Assembly: GCF_000350225.1 (NCBI RefSeq) | Contig: NW_005178620.1 | Coordinates: 286,729-350,728 of the forward strand | DNA from: Chondrus crispus | Taxonomy: Eukaryota > Rhodophyta > Florideophyceae > Gigartinales > Gigartinaceae | Length of the DNA stretch: 64,000 nucleotides | Reading direction: 5' to 3' | Shown here: in pieces, positions 18,143-27,852 of the stretch | Layout of the letters: every line of letters begins with the position of its first letter | How positions within the stretch are numbered: the stretch's first letter is position 1 | The notes under the pieces: model-generated | What the model saw: only the letters and a program-made list of their open reading frames with translations | The model's database searches: none | Told to the model about the DNA's origin: nothing | Position numbers and translations under genes: made by a program

Positions 18143-20242
18143 TGTGCCTAAAAAGAGATGGAAACGCTACAAAGGGTAAGGGGGGAGCACCTTTGCGGCG
18201 GGGGACGGCTCTTAGGGCGGACGTTTGGCGTTCGGAGTTAGGAGTCAACGAGTACATCGCCCGTCAGATCCGGTACGGTGTATTGGACATGCCGACGGTG
18301 CCCTTCGAGGACGGTACTGTACTCAGCAAGCTCCCTCAGACGGCGGAGGACAGGCAGTTTGCCACGGAGGACCTGGCAAGGGGTTGCAGAGAGGGGGTGT
18401 ACGAGGAGGTAGGGTTTGAGGAGGCCGAGGCCCTTGCGAGAGGGGGCAGGATGATCTCGTCAGCCTTCACGGTCTGGCAAGGCGAGGGCGAGGACCGCAA
18501 AGGAAGATTTGTAATTAATTTCAAGCGGCAGAGCAAGCACTGGCCGAAGGGGTCAGTCAAGATGGAGACCTTACAGTCCTTCGCGTGTCAACTGCAGGAG
18601 GGAGATGTGCTGATGTCTTGGGACATCAAAAGTGGGTACCGCCACTTTTACCTCCATCCACGCATGAGAGACTTTTTCCTCTTCCGATACAACGGTCGGT
18701 ACTACCGTTGCATCGCGCTACCGTTCGGCTGGGGCGCTCTGTTCTGTGGTTCACCAAGCTGCTCCGTCCTTTGGTGAAGCACTTGCGGGAGCGCCTCGGG
18801 TACCGCATCCTGCCGTACATTGACGACTTCGCGTGTGCGCCGTCGCCGCTGGGGAGGATATCGACAAGACAGGACTGCGCGCGCGCCGGGAGGAGACTGT
18901 CAAGGCTGTTCGCAAGGTTGGGGCTCGTCAGACACCCGGGGAAGGGATGCTGGGAAGGGACGACTACGCTGGAGCATTTGGGTTGTGTGGTGGATACTGT
19001 CGCGATGAGGGTGTTCGCGTCCGACAGCAAGGTAGCCCGCCTTCGCCTGCTAGCCAAGCAGCTCCTCTTGTCCGCGCAAAGGAACCGCCGGTGGGTATCG
19101 TTGAAAAAGCTGCGGCATTTTTGCGGAGTGGCTGTGTCGATGACACTGGCCATTCCGCTCTCGCGGTTCTACACAAGGAGCCTCTACTTCGACATGGCAC
19201 TGTCCGGGCTCCTGGTGGAGCGCGAGGAGCGAGGGCAAAGGCAGCCACGGCGCATATGCACCGTGTGGCCCGTGTGCACCGTGTGGCCCGTGTGCACCGT
19301 GTGCCCCGTGGACACGGGGACGCAACAAGGCTCCACGACCAGTTTCAAAAGGTGCGTCTTTGCCGACAATCGCGTCGCGACTTGCGCCACTGGCGTTCGC
19401 TGACACGGGGAGAAGGACGGGAATTGGTCAGGCTGGCGCCCGACCTCACGTTGCACTCCGATGCTGCCGACGTGGGGTACGGAGGGACACTGGGATCGCA
19501 AGTGCTGGCGGGCTCGCGGGGTTTGTGGAAGGGTCAAGGCTTTTGGACGGCAGCCGATCGCGCGCACTCGATCACTTTGAGGGAACTTCGGGCGGTTCGT
19601 CTGCTATTACAGAGGCACTTTGCCGCGTACGTCGGCCGACCGGACGTTCAGCGCCTCTTGCTGCACGAGGACAACCAGGCAGTCTGCTTCATTTTGAACG
19701 CCATGGTGTCCGCTTCCAAGCCAATGATGGCGGAGCTACGCCGGCTTCAGGTTATGCTGCAAACCCTGGGGGTGCGGATCGAAGCCCGGTGGTTGCCGTC
19801 CGCGGTCAACCGGATCGCCGACGCTCTCTCCCGGACCTGGGATCCTGGCGACGTGCAGGCGACGGACCAGCTGCTGCAGTCGATCCAGGACGAGTACCAG
19901 GTGGACTCGGTGGTGTTCGCTCATCGCCCCCTCGGAGAGACGGCAGTCGCGCGACGGAAATACCTGGCGACGCAGATGCTGGAGGACTGGGGAGACGGGA
20001 GGGCGCGCCTGTGGAATCCCCCCTTCGACATGCTCCCTCTGGTCATTCGCAAGGTCATAGCGGATGGTGGGAAGGGCGTCCTGGTGGCTCCCCACTGGCC
20101 AGCGCAAGCCTGGCATCCGCAGTTGGTGCGTCACGCCACTACGGTCAAGGTCCTCCATCCACAAGGCGCCGACTTTTCTCTACTGCGGAGTTCGAAAAAT
20201 CTCAACGCCGACTGGTCCGTCGTTCTCGCAACAATGGCGTGA
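18142..20242 (+). CDS. DIRS reverse transcriptase and RNase H (two frame breaks)
   Basis: Three frames carry one protein. Frame 1 (18142-18777) starts at the TAATG overlap and includes FVINFKRQSKHW, LMSWDIKSGYRHFYLHP (RT motif A region) and CIALPFGWG. Near 18740 the signal moves to a second frame with WFTKLLRPLVKHL, ILPYIDDFACAP (the catalytic YxDD) and the thumb-like LKKLRHFCGVAVSM...FYTRSLYFDM. Near 19200-19330, at an 18-bp repeat, it moves to a third frame with RDLRHWRSLTRGEGR, LTLHSDAADVGYGG (RNase H Asp), ITLRELRAV (Glu), LLHEDNQAV (Asp) and NRIADALSR, ending at 20242. It is the polymerase of the element. The breaks mean this copy is dead or the consensus has local errors. Confidence 0.75.
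19258..19313 (+). repeat. 18-bp tandem repeat between RT and RNase H
   Basis: Three units of CACCGTGTGGCCCGTGTG, the last with a variant. They coincide with the place where the reading frame of pol is lost, so slippage or misassembly here may explain the break. Confidence 0.8.
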
Positions 20243-21255
20243 GGGTGGTGTGGCAGGAGGGGATACGGGATGCAGTATTGAGCCGGTGTGGGGATGATGG
20301 TGCAACGGGAAGCGCCCAGGCCGCAGCAGACTTGCTTGCCAACTACGGATGGAGTGACGGGACTTGGGCCAATCGCTCCAGCCAGATCAAGAAATGGTTT
20401 ACCTTCTGCTACGAAGATGGACGACCGCGGCTTGGGGCGAAGGAGGGGGATGTTCTAGCATATATCGGCTACTTGCATCTCGAAGGCAGGGTCGGTCCGA
20501 CGTCAGTGGCGCAGTACGTTACGGCCGTATCTCGATACCACGAGCTCCTCAACTTCGATTCCCCAACTCATACTCCCATGGTATCGGCTCTTGTCCGCGC
20601 ATATGAGAACAAGGATGATCTTCAAGGCGTCGTTCATATGGCCCGGGTTGGGCTCCCGGCAGCCCTCATGAGGCAGATTGTGGAATGTGGGCTGTCTGCC
20701 GAGGACGTAGACACGGTGGGCTATTGTGCTACAGTGGTGTTTGCATTTGTCTTTCAGTGCCGGTCGGTGTCTGTCGCCTATCTGAAAGACAGCGACATCA
20801 CCATAACGGCGGAGAGAGTGAGTGCGGTGATCACTTACCGGAAAGGCAAATCTCGGTCCCGACCATTACGCCTTTCACTTCCAACCAACCCCGTCTGGAC
20901 CTCTACTGCTTCGCCAAACGCATTGCTTTCGAAATGGCGCTCCTTGCGTCCCGCCAATATTGGTTTCTTCAATCTCAGACGTGGACAAAAGGTCGGCACT
21001 GCCGATCTCGGCATTGCAGTTGAGACTGCCGTTGCCCTCGTCAACGGCGCTCCGCCGCCTGGCTGCTACTTCACATCGCACAGCGCTCGTATCGGTGGCT
21101 TCAACGAGCTGCTCGTCCTCCAGTTCAGCCGCGAATGGATTATGACCCGTCTGGATTGGGCATCGCAGAACCAGTTTTCTGTTTACTTCGATAGCCGTAT
21201 TATTGTCACCGCCGCTTCGGAGTGGCTCTTTGCGCACATGCTACCGCATGTCTAG
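20230..21255 (+). CDS. DIRS tyrosine recombinase
   Basis: The frame is open from 19360, but the protein-like part begins about 20230 with SRNNGVRVVWQEGIRDAV and overlaps the end of RNase H. An N-terminal SAM-like arm-binding domain (YGWSDGTWANRSSQIKKWF...GDVLAYIGYL) is followed by the catalytic domain. FAFVFQCRSVSVAYLKDSDI probably contains the first Arg, then come HSARIGGFNELL (H-x-x-R) and NQFSVYFDSR with the nucleophile Tyr. Such enzymes integrate the circular DNA intermediate of DIRS elements. It ends 40 bp before the right 182-bp repeat. Confidence 0.8.
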   Translation, partial: NNGVRVVWQEGIRDAVLSRCGDDGATGSAQAAADLLANYGWSDGTWANRSSQIKKWFTFCYEDGRPRLGAKEGDVLAYIGYLHLEGRVGPTSVAQYVTAVSRYHELLNFDSPTHTPMVSALVRAYENKDDLQGVVHMARVGLPAALMRQIVECGLSAEDVDTVGYCATVVFAFVFQCRSVSVAYLKDSDITITAERVSAVITYRKGKSRSRPLRLSLPTNPVWTSTASPNALLSKWRSLRPANIGFFNLRRGQKVGTADLGIAVETAVALVNGAPPPGCYFTSHSARIGGFNELLVLQFSREWIMTRLDWASQNQFSVYFDSRIIVTAASEWLFAHMLPHV

Positions 21256-21295
21256 CGCTCTCCGTGCATCTGCTACCGCTTTTATTTGCCCCCTT

Positions 21296-21477
21296 CGCGT
21301 CTCTGTACACGCTAGCGTGTATAGGGGTGAAACTCCCCGGAGAATAGCGAGTGGCTGTAATTACTATCAGCCAACCGAGCGTACCTCACCTCGCAGTCTC
21401 GCTGCTCCGTGGTACTTATGGCGCCATCGTGAGCCTCTTGCCAGCCCCCCTCTCCTGGCCATGTCTATTTCTCTTGC
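21296..21477. repeat. Right 182-bp direct repeat of the DIRS-type element
   Basis: Identical by eye to 17195-17376. Sequence flanking the two copies differs immediately outside, which defines the repeat borders. Confidence 0.85.
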
Positions 21478-21923
21478 CCGCCCAGCCCCGGCTGCGCCGC
21501 CCTCTTGGTAGTTTCCTTTCTCATCATGTCTTTTTCTCTCTTTATGTTTTCTTTATGTTTTCCAGTTCGGTTTAATGGTTTGCGTAGCCTTTGTGTGTCC
21601 CCTCTTAACCGATGTCTCGTGACCGACTAGAACCAATAAACTACGAATATCTTCAACCAGGGAGAACCCGTGGGTTCTAATACTCATTTTTGATCCCCGT
21701 GGGTGCCTGCGTAAACGTGTATCAAAATTCTGAAACCAAAGTTTCTGAAATAAAGTTCTGCATTGTTGTATTTCTTTTCCGCATTTTTGATTCCAGAAAT
21801 TCGTTATGCGTAAACCCACAAATGGCAACAAATTTTGTAACTACAGAGTAAAGTCTCGATAGAGTGAACCAAAATGTGGCACCCAATAGTTGGAAGCCCA
21901 ATAGTTCACTGCACTGAGGCTGT
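21478..21923. other. Intergenic; possible remnant of a pogo-like terminus
   Basis: No ORF with support. Around 21842-21910, AAAGTCTCGATAGAGTGAAC and a nearby AATAGTTCACTGCACTGAG are reminiscent of pogo/Fot-type termini, but no partner end was found. Low confidence. Confidence 0.3.
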
Positions 21924-23762
21924 TCACAGTGTGGTTCCATCCAGCTCCTCCATCCGAGATTCTCTGCTCGCCTCGCCCCCGGCAGAACTTCGGCTCGTCT
22001 CGCCTTTGACTACTGGGTCAATGCGCCACCTCGCAGGAGCACACCGTTCAACTTCAACATCAGTTACGTGCACCTGTTGCTCATCTCCAGTTACCAGCCT
22101 CCACGGCCTGCTCCTGTTACTCCGAAAAACGAGCTCTCCAGTATCTGCTACCCCCATCTGCGCGCCGAACGATTCTAGCTTTGATATCCTGTACTCGCGA
22201 TCAATCGCCATCCCTTCCCTCTTTTCATTGGTCAGGTAACAGCAGTCGACTCCGTCAACCAAGTGTTCCGGATGTCTATGTGCCAGGAGCTCCGGCATTA
22301 TCACCTCTTCCGGTACGTGTTCAAGTGCCTCGCTTAGTGATTTGAATTTCCGACCTCCCAAGAAAAAATCCCGGAGATCCCTCTTATGAACGGCCGTGTG
22401 ATAGTACGAAACAACAACAACAACGAACGCTACCGCGGCTGGTATCACTTTCAGCCCTTCAGAGGTCTTATCGTCACGGAACGTACTAGCAACGGTCGCG
22501 ACTGCATACAAGGTCATGATCAACCACGCGAGCCATGTGTCTCTCTCACGGGGACACCTGAGGTAGACCTCACTCCCTGCTGCGGCTATAATAACGTTCG
22601 GTCCTTGCACCTCGATGCCAGGCAACTTCGCTACGTCAGTCCCTGCCCTTTGTTCTCTCCTCATAATCTTCCTCCTCATTAATGCTGCAGTCGGCGCGTA
22701 CATGGAACTGTTAATATTGATCTGGTGTCCCAATAAGTTGTTCAGATCCGTAACGCTGAGCCCTAAGTCTTCCTCAGGCCTGGATGCCCCGTCTTCAAGG
22801 CACTTACGCACGAATTGATGGACGGATTTAAGCCCTTCTTCACTCACCCCCACGAAGAATGAGGAGAAGAACCCCGACAGTATAGTCTCATACTTAGATA
22901 CTGGCCGGAGTATACGTCTGCTCAGTCCCCCCATAGGTGAATCATACCCATTGTCCATTCGGGTAGTGCTATGATCATACGCCTCAGCTGCTTCGATGTC
23001 TGTCACTAAGATGAACACGGCTTCGTATTCACCATCATCATTGACTTCCACATGCGCACTACAAAACTGCCTGCCTAGCAACATGTTATCAAATATATAG
23101 TCGGAGACGTCAATTGGTACACTCGCATTCCCTTGAAGTTCACCATCGTTAAATATGTACGTACGTTCCGCCGGGGTGCCGTCTCGAATGGCCCCACGGA
23201 TGGTTGGCCCCCTATGCTTGTCGGGTGTGATGGTTCCTGAGTCTAGAAGGTAGACTCTATCGCTAATCTGCATCCACGGAATCGACGTATCGTTACAGGG
23301 GACATAAACGTAATCACGTATCCCCATATCCTCTGTCAACTTCTCACACACTCTGGACACCGTATTAAGTATGACTAGGTACTCACTCTCCTTCAAGCTT
23401 TCCATACCAGCTACCCTCCGCACTGCGTTCACGGAGTGGTATAATTCTTCAAGGGTGTACACTGCCTCGTCCGCCCTGTTAAGGAGCCCTTTGTACGAGT
23501 TGCCCAACCATCCGAAATACATGCTCAAGTTTGCTATCATCTCTTTAGACGAGGCGGTGCGCAGTACGCCTACTTTTTCGACCGAATCCCCCGCGTCCTT
23601 CACTTGGAGGCCATATTGATGTGCCTTATGCAGTCTCCTGTCTTGTACTGGCTGCAGCTTGCCAACGCTGGGCTTCCAACGGGACACATCATCTATCCTG
23701 GCCGCTTTTCTCAGCGTCCTCAGTTTGCTAAGTTTCCTCTGGAAGGTGGTATTCCCTTCCAT
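21924..23762 (-). CDS. Unrecognised 612-aa protein with two predicted membrane helices
   Basis: An uninterrupted 612-aa minus-strand frame. The N-terminal 300 residues are soluble and mixed, with SGFFSSFFVG near 296-305. Hydrophobic segments lie at ~410-428 (WLAWLIMTLYAVATVA) and ~438-455 (IPAAVAFVVVVVSYYH), 10 residues apart, so a helical hairpin in a membrane is likely. A charged C-terminal region of ~155 residues follows. I recognise no catalytic motif and no TE protein family. It has no same-strand partner and is flanked by a DIRS element and a MITE. It may be a host gene or cargo of an unrecognised element. Confidence 0.6.
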   Translation of the reverse strand: MEGNTTFQRKLSKLRTLRKAARIDDVSRWKPSVGKLQPVQDRRLHKAHQYGLQVKDAGDSVEKVGVLRTASSKEMIANLSMYFGWLGNSYKGLLNRADEAVYTLEELYHSVNAVRRVAGMESLKESEYLVILNTVSRVCEKLTEDMGIRDYVYVPCNDTSIPWMQISDRVYLLDSGTITPDKHRGPTIRGAIRDGTPAERTYIFNDGELQGNASVPIDVSDYIFDNMLLGRQFCSAHVEVNDDGEYEAVFILVTDIEAAEAYDHSTTRMDNGYDSPMGGLSRRILRPVSKYETILSGFFSSFFVGVSEEGLKSVHQFVRKCLEDGASRPEEDLGLSVTDLNNLLGHQININSSMYAPTAALMRRKIMRREQRAGTDVAKLPGIEVQGPNVIIAAAGSEVYLRCPRERDTWLAWLIMTLYAVATVASTFRDDKTSEGLKVIPAAVAFVVVVVSYYHTAVHKRDLRDFFLGGRKFKSLSEALEHVPEEVIMPELLAHRHPEHLVDGVDCCYLTNEKREGMAIDREYRISKLESFGAQMGVADTGELVFRSNRSRPWRLVTGDEQQVHVTDVEVERCAPARWRIDPVVKGETSRSSAGGEASRESRMEELDGTTL

Positions 23763-23845
23763 CCCGCCCTTGATTATGGAGTGCTGCTTGCTGTGCTCAG
23801 GGCGGTACCATCTCTCTGCTCAATCTGTTTGAAAGCTTTGTGGAC

Positions 23846-24337
23846 CTAGTGTCTAGACGACAATCAATTTGACCTCATATGAGGTCAGTCATGGCCTCAT
23901 ATGAGGCCAGCTTTTTTTTTGCAAAAATATATAAATTAAATCGAAACTTTAAAACATTCAGTTTGGACACCATTTCTTTAACGTATACGCGCTCGGCAAT
24001 AACATCTTGCAAAACATTGGGATGGCGGTTGTCAATGCACAGAGAGACTAAGAATCTAATGAACTATCAATGATGAGTTGACTTTTTAAACAGGCGTTTT
24101 GGTTTCGAAGATATCAACATAAAACGTTTTGAGGTTGGTCAAAAAAGGCTCCTTTTTGGGCATTTTAAAAATGGCTGGAGAAGACGTGCAGATCTCACCA
24201 AACTCCACCCTTCCACAACGCAGAAGTCAACTGCCGTGTCGAGAGTATCTTTTTTCCATCTTGTTGAGCTAGCACAAGTCGAGAAAAATAAGTTGAAAAG
24301 TGACCTCATATGAGGTCATTTGTCACCTAGACACTAG
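23846..24337. mobile_element. MITE copy 1 (492 bp, ends CTAGTGTCTAG / CTAGACACTAG)
   Basis: Terminal inverted repeats CTAGTGTCTAGACGA and TCACCTAGACACTAG. Just inside are the palindromes GACCTCATATGAGGTC and GGCCTCATATGAGGCC on the left and another GACCTCATATGAGGTC on the right. There is no coding capacity. The target duplication is probably TA or CTAG; palindromic ends make this ambiguous. Similar to copy 2 throughout. Confidence 0.85.
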
Positions 24338-24384
24338 GAACACTGATACCCCCGATCCTCTGGGGAGCGGGGGACGGGGGACGT

Positions 24385-24549
24385 GCTTGTACAGTACCTA
24401 TTATTTTGATGGCGCACAGCCGCCGACAGCCTCCGGCGTAAAGCCAATCACCGCTCAGAATTTTTCCCGCAAGTGCACGCACACGACAGGGCCACTTGGC
24501 ATCCTGGCCCCCAACTGGGGGCTAACGAGCGCTTAGTGTCCTCTTGCCA
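24385..24549 (+). repeat. Left arm of a ~160-bp inverted repeat
   Basis: Starts GCTTGTACAGTACCTATTAT and is the reverse complement of ~27562-27723 with scattered differences and one ~10-bp indel near 24427. The pair encloses MITE copy 2 and the Crypton-type gene, so it is probably the termini of an older host element. Confidence 0.75.
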
Positions 24550-24689
24550 GAGCACTCCCAAAACGAATACTTGAGAGATCAAATCCGACCGCCGGTGTTT
24601 ATATTGCAGTTGTGAGTGCGCGCGCGCGTCTGGCACTTGCCGTCTACACCCCCTGCCTAACAAATGCTGTAGCTCTGCTTCCGTCGTCA

Positions 24690-25179
24690 CTAGTGTCTAG
24701 ACGACCGGCAACTTACCTCATATGAGGTCAGGCTTGGCCTCATATGAGGCCACGTTTTTTTTTGCAAAAATGTATACATTAAATCGAAATTTTATAAAAT
24801 CAGTTTAGACACCATTTCTTTAACCAATATTCCCTCGGTAATAGCTTCCTGCAAAACATCGGGATAGCAGTTATGAATACACAGAAATACTAAGAATCTA
24901 ATATAGTTTAAACTATCGGATGATATTTTAAACAGGCGTTTTGGTTTCGAAGATATCAACAAAAAACGTTTTGATGTTCTTTAAAAAAGCTTTTTCTTTA
25001 GGTATTCTCAAAAAGCCTGGAAAGGACGTGCAGATCTCACCAAGCTCCACCCTTCCGCAGCGCAGAAGTCAACTGCGGTGGCGAGAGTATCTTTTTCCAT
25101 TTTGTTCAGGTTGCACAAGTCGAGAAAAATTAAGTTGAAAAGTGACCTCATATGAGGCCATTTGTCACCTAGACACTAG
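24690..25179. mobile_element. MITE copy 2 (490 bp)
   Basis: Same terminal and subterminal sequences as copy 1 (CTAGTGTCTAGACGA ... CACCTAGACACTAG) and alignable along its length with substitutions and small indels. Lies in the same orientation as copy 1, 350 bp downstream. Confidence 0.85.
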
Positions 25180-25203
25180 TAGGTGGCAAGAGCCTCTTGC
25201 GTA

Positions 25204-25236
25204 GTGTCCTCTATAATACGTACTGTACAAGCCCCA
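25204..25236 (+). repeat. 33-bp direct repeat, left of the Crypton-type gene
   Basis: Runs from GTGTCCTCTATAATACG to TACAAGCCCCA and is identical to 27511-27543. Both border the Crypton-type element, as expected for a recombinase target present on both sides or for insertion into a tandem repeat. A related ATAATAGGTACTGTACAAG lies at 27702-27720. Confidence 0.8.
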
Positions 25237-25481
25237 ATTGCGTATTGTCTACGGGCTGACGGGGACATACGCGCCGTGACAACGGTGACATTAACAGGTT
25301 TGGAGTGCAGACATACTGGATGTCTGCACTGTTAAAAAGTATCGCACTGTAGTGCAGACATATCCGGGCGACAAAATTTACTCAACCATTCTCCTTGCAG
25401 TACTCAACTTTACCCTTCACCTTCGCGCTCTCCCTTTTCGCTCTCCCTTCCCAATCCTCCGATCTAAAGGCATGCTCAATA

Positions 25482-27305
25482 CTACCGGTAGTGGTTATTC
25501 ACATGAATTGTGAAGACACCACCGCTAATATTCTTCACGCCCGACAGCAGGCGCAAGTTACTACCCTCTGTAGTACTATTCTCTTGCGACACCGCTTGTC
25601 CCTGACTGTCACTTGCTATGTTCTGCTTTCCATCAAGCCCACCGTTCCCTCCGCATACAGCCCCTACCTTCTGTCGCTTTGAACCTGAGTCCTTCAACGT
25701 TTCTCGTCCCTGATCGTCCCTTAAACTATTTTCCTTTCCATCCGGGGCGTCGTGCCTTCCACACACAGCCTCCACGTTTTCCTTTTTCGGCTCCGAGTCC
25801 CCAAAAATTGCAGCTTGTTGCTGCATACCTAGAACGCCCCTTAGATTATGGTAATTTTTCAGGGATGCTAGATCACGGTGGCCAGTCCGCATCGACACAT
25901 TCACATCGTTTTGACCATCCTCAAACAGTAAAGTCACAACAGAACCCCTCAACCCATGGAGGGTCATTCCTCGCTTCACTCCACTTCCTGTGATTCCCTC
26001 ATGCTCACATACTCTCCCCACGATGCGCGAGAACGCATTACGACCGAGATGCTGGCGTTTGAAAAACTTTTCAAACGTTGTTGCACGTGCATTGACTCCC
26101 ATAAAAAACCTGTCGCTGCCGCAATCCATCGCACTGCGAACGCGCATGTAGTCTTCGATATCCTCGAACAAATATAGCTTTCCATCTAAACAGTTCCGGT
26201 TCCATACACAAACCTCCTGAGGCTTGTCCTTTACAGCCTTCCAACCCCCCATCGCTGTTTTCGAGGCACCAACGCGGCTTCCAATCACTCCGCAAATTTT
26301 CCATACCTCTTCGGCCCCACAGGTTATCTTCTGCACCTGGCCAGTTGTTAAGTGCACCAACGCACAAGGACGCATTGCTGTAATTAATGCGATTCCAAAT
26401 ACTAGACGCGCTTGAAACCCCAGCGGAGTTGAGCGTTCGAGCAGAGGCGACTCGTACAGCTTTAGGACGTCCTCCTTTGATAGCACATTGTGGCTCTCTG
26501 CCACAACTCCTTTAGATTGCTGGTAGCTGAATTTGTTGTCCAAAACAGCCATCAGTCCATCTGTTGGACTGTTAAAAATCTTTCCTTCCAGCACCTTGAG
26601 ATCATAACCCCACTCTGATTTAAATGCTCTTTGCAGCCCCAAAATATATCCCCTCATAGTGACGGGCTTAATCTCGTCGCCAGATGTAGACCGATAGTTG
26701 ACCGAAAATTCAATCAAATAGAATGGTACTGTTTGCAGCTGCTGAACGGTCCAAGCGGTGTGACCAGCTGGTAGATGCCCGTAATCCCCATCGGAAAAAA
26801 CAGCTTTTCGTGTCTCAAAAAGTTCCCAGTCTAAGCGAGCCTCACCAGTAAGAATGTGGTCGCGGAGGTGCTCTTTGCCCTTAAATGCAGCTTCAACGAT
26901 GCCCGGGGTGGAAGAGACAAATCGAGCGAGCGCCCGAAGAGAGGAAATGTTGGCTCGTGCCGTGTTAGCAGGAACTCGCTTTCCGAGGAAGCTCTCCGCT
27001 GCCTTCGAATGTCGACGAGATGTAGATTGGGGTGTTTTGGGGATGATAGGATCTAGGGCAGTCGACACTGGAGGTGGGGTCCCGGGAACAGAATGAGGAG
27101 AGGAAGTCATGCTGCGGGGTTGTGCGGCGTTGATTGAGGAGTGAGGGGTGAGGGATAGATGTGGTGTGCGAAGGGGTGTGCGACGGGGAGGAGTGTGCGA
27201 GGGGGAGTGTTGTGCGAAGGGGTGTGCGAGAGGGAGGGGTGTGCGAGGGGGAGGGGCGTTGACGGAGGGAGAAAGAATGAAATCGACGGCGGCGGCGATG
27301 CCCAT
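25482..27305 (-). CDS. Crypton-type tyrosine recombinase
   Basis: A 607-aa minus-strand frame. Residues 1-95 are Pro/Thr/His-rich and may be partly untranslated; a later Met (MTSSPHSVPG, ~67) is an alternative start. Residues ~105-270 form a putative SAM-like DNA-binding domain. The catalytic domain has ALITAMRPCALVHLT (Arg312), MTLHGLRGSVVTLL (His450, Arg453), MRTGHRDLASLKNYH (His476 and the nucleophile Tyr485). This is the complete R-H-x-x-R-H-Y set. It catalyses site-specific recombination of the element as DNA. The C-terminal 110 residues are charged and low in complexity with two related KK/KRQK..AVCG repeats. No frame break is seen, so it may be functional. Confidence 0.8.
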   Translation of the reverse strand: MGIAAAVDFILSPSVNAPPPRTPLPLAHPFAQHSPSHTPPRRTPLRTPHLSLTPHSSINAAQPRSMTSSPHSVPGTPPPVSTALDPIIPKTPQSTSRRHSKAAESFLGKRVPANTARANISSLRALARFVSSTPGIVEAAFKGKEHLRDHILTGEARLDWELFETRKAVFSDGDYGHLPAGHTAWTVQQLQTVPFYLIEFSVNYRSTSGDEIKPVTMRGYILGLQRAFKSEWGYDLKVLEGKIFNSPTDGLMAVLDNKFSYQQSKGVVAESHNVLSKEDVLKLYESPLLERSTPLGFQARLVFGIALITAMRPCALVHLTTGQVQKITCGAEEVWKICGVIGSRVGASKTAMGGWKAVKDKPQEVCVWNRNCLDGKLYLFEDIEDYMRVRSAMDCGSDRFFMGVNARATTFEKFFKRQHLGRNAFSRIVGRVCEHEGITGSGVKRGMTLHGLRGSVVTLLFEDGQNDVNVSMRTGHRDLASLKNYHNLRGVLGMQQQAAIFGDSEPKKENVEAVCGRHDAPDGKENSLRDDQGRETLKDSGSKRQKVGAVCGGNGGLDGKQNIASDSQGQAVSQENSTTEGSNLRLLSGVKNISGGVFTIHVNNHYR

Positions 27306-27510
27306 GTAGGTGTGTCATGCCCATACGTGGCAAGTCATTTTATGATAAATTAAACTAGATCACTGTCAGCCGATAGACAAGCATATTGTCGCCTCGATCC
27401 CATCGTGCAGACACGCTGTGCGTCGTGCGATATGAGGCCCTCGGCAAGCCTCGGTGCTCATATCTGCACTCGGCGCGTGTCTGCACTCGAATCGAGGCGA
27501 CAACCCCTAC
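27306..27510. repeat. Right subterminal region of the Crypton-type element
   Basis: The reverse complement of this segment matches 58405-58560, including AGTGCAGA, GAGCACCGAGGCTTGCCGAG and GACAATATGCTTGTCT. No coding signal; probably promoter plus terminus of the element. Confidence 0.65.
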
Positions 27511-27543
27511 GTGTCCTCTATAATACGTACTGTACAAGCCCCA
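27511..27543 (+). repeat. 33-bp direct repeat, right of the Crypton-type gene
   Basis: Identical to 25204-25236. Confidence 0.8.
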
Positions 27544-27561
27544 AGAGCCTCTTGCGTAGTG

Positions 27562-27723
27562 TCCTCTTGCCAAGACGACACTGCGCGCTCGATAGCCCCC
27601 AGTTGGCGCCAGGATGCCAAGTGGCCCTGTCGTGTGCGTGCACTTGCGGGAAAAATTCTGAGCGGTGATTGGCTTTTCCTCGGCGGCTGTGCGCCATCTA
27701 AATAATAGGTACTGTACAAGCCC
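27562..27723 (-). repeat. Right arm of the ~160-bp inverted repeat
   Basis: Inverted copy of 24385-24549, ending in AGGTACTGTACAAGCCC. It abuts the truncated LTR of the Copia remnant. Confidence 0.75.
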
Positions 27724-27852
27724 GTGAGGTGCTGTAATGCTGTGCCTTATTCTACGTGTGCCTTACTTGTTTGTCTCTGGATGGAACCAAGTGTTGTTTG
27801 GTTTTGTTGCATGCTAGCCGAGCGTCTGTTGTGGGTTCTGGATGGAACCACA
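27724..27852 (-). repeat. Copia 3' LTR fragment
   Basis: On the minus strand a purine tract (27853-27862) is followed by TGTGGTTCCATCCAGA, the expected LTR start. The segment TGGTTCCATCCAGA recurs inside. The LTR stops at the inverted-repeat arm and so is truncated at ~129 bp. Confidence 0.55.

Larger units (their letters stand above)
17195..21477 (+). mobile_element. DIRS-order retroelement (PAT/Ngaro-like repeat layout)
   Basis: A 4.3-kb unit between identical 182-bp direct repeats. Gene order is gag-like, RT/RNase H, tyrosine recombinase. DIRS elements replicate through RNA and integrate a circular DNA with the recombinase instead of an integrase. I could not identify the second (B) repeat pair expected of PAT elements. 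Repeat identity suggests recent activity, yet pol carries frame breaks. Confidence 0.8.
25237..27510 (-). mobile_element. Crypton-type element
   Basis: A tyrosine-recombinase gene with short flanks and no reverse transcriptase or DDE gene, lying between 33-bp direct repeats. The outer ~150 bp at each side match the two halves of a 400-bp element at 58400-58800, which supports the borders. Internal palindromes (for example AGTGCAGACATACTGG with its mirror near 25306-25332) lie next to the termini. Confidence 0.65.

Noticed and set aside
25860..25995. Possible CRISPR-like or satellite array in the palindrome-rich zones
   Set aside because: No regular repeat-spacer structure exists, and the setting is eukaryotic.
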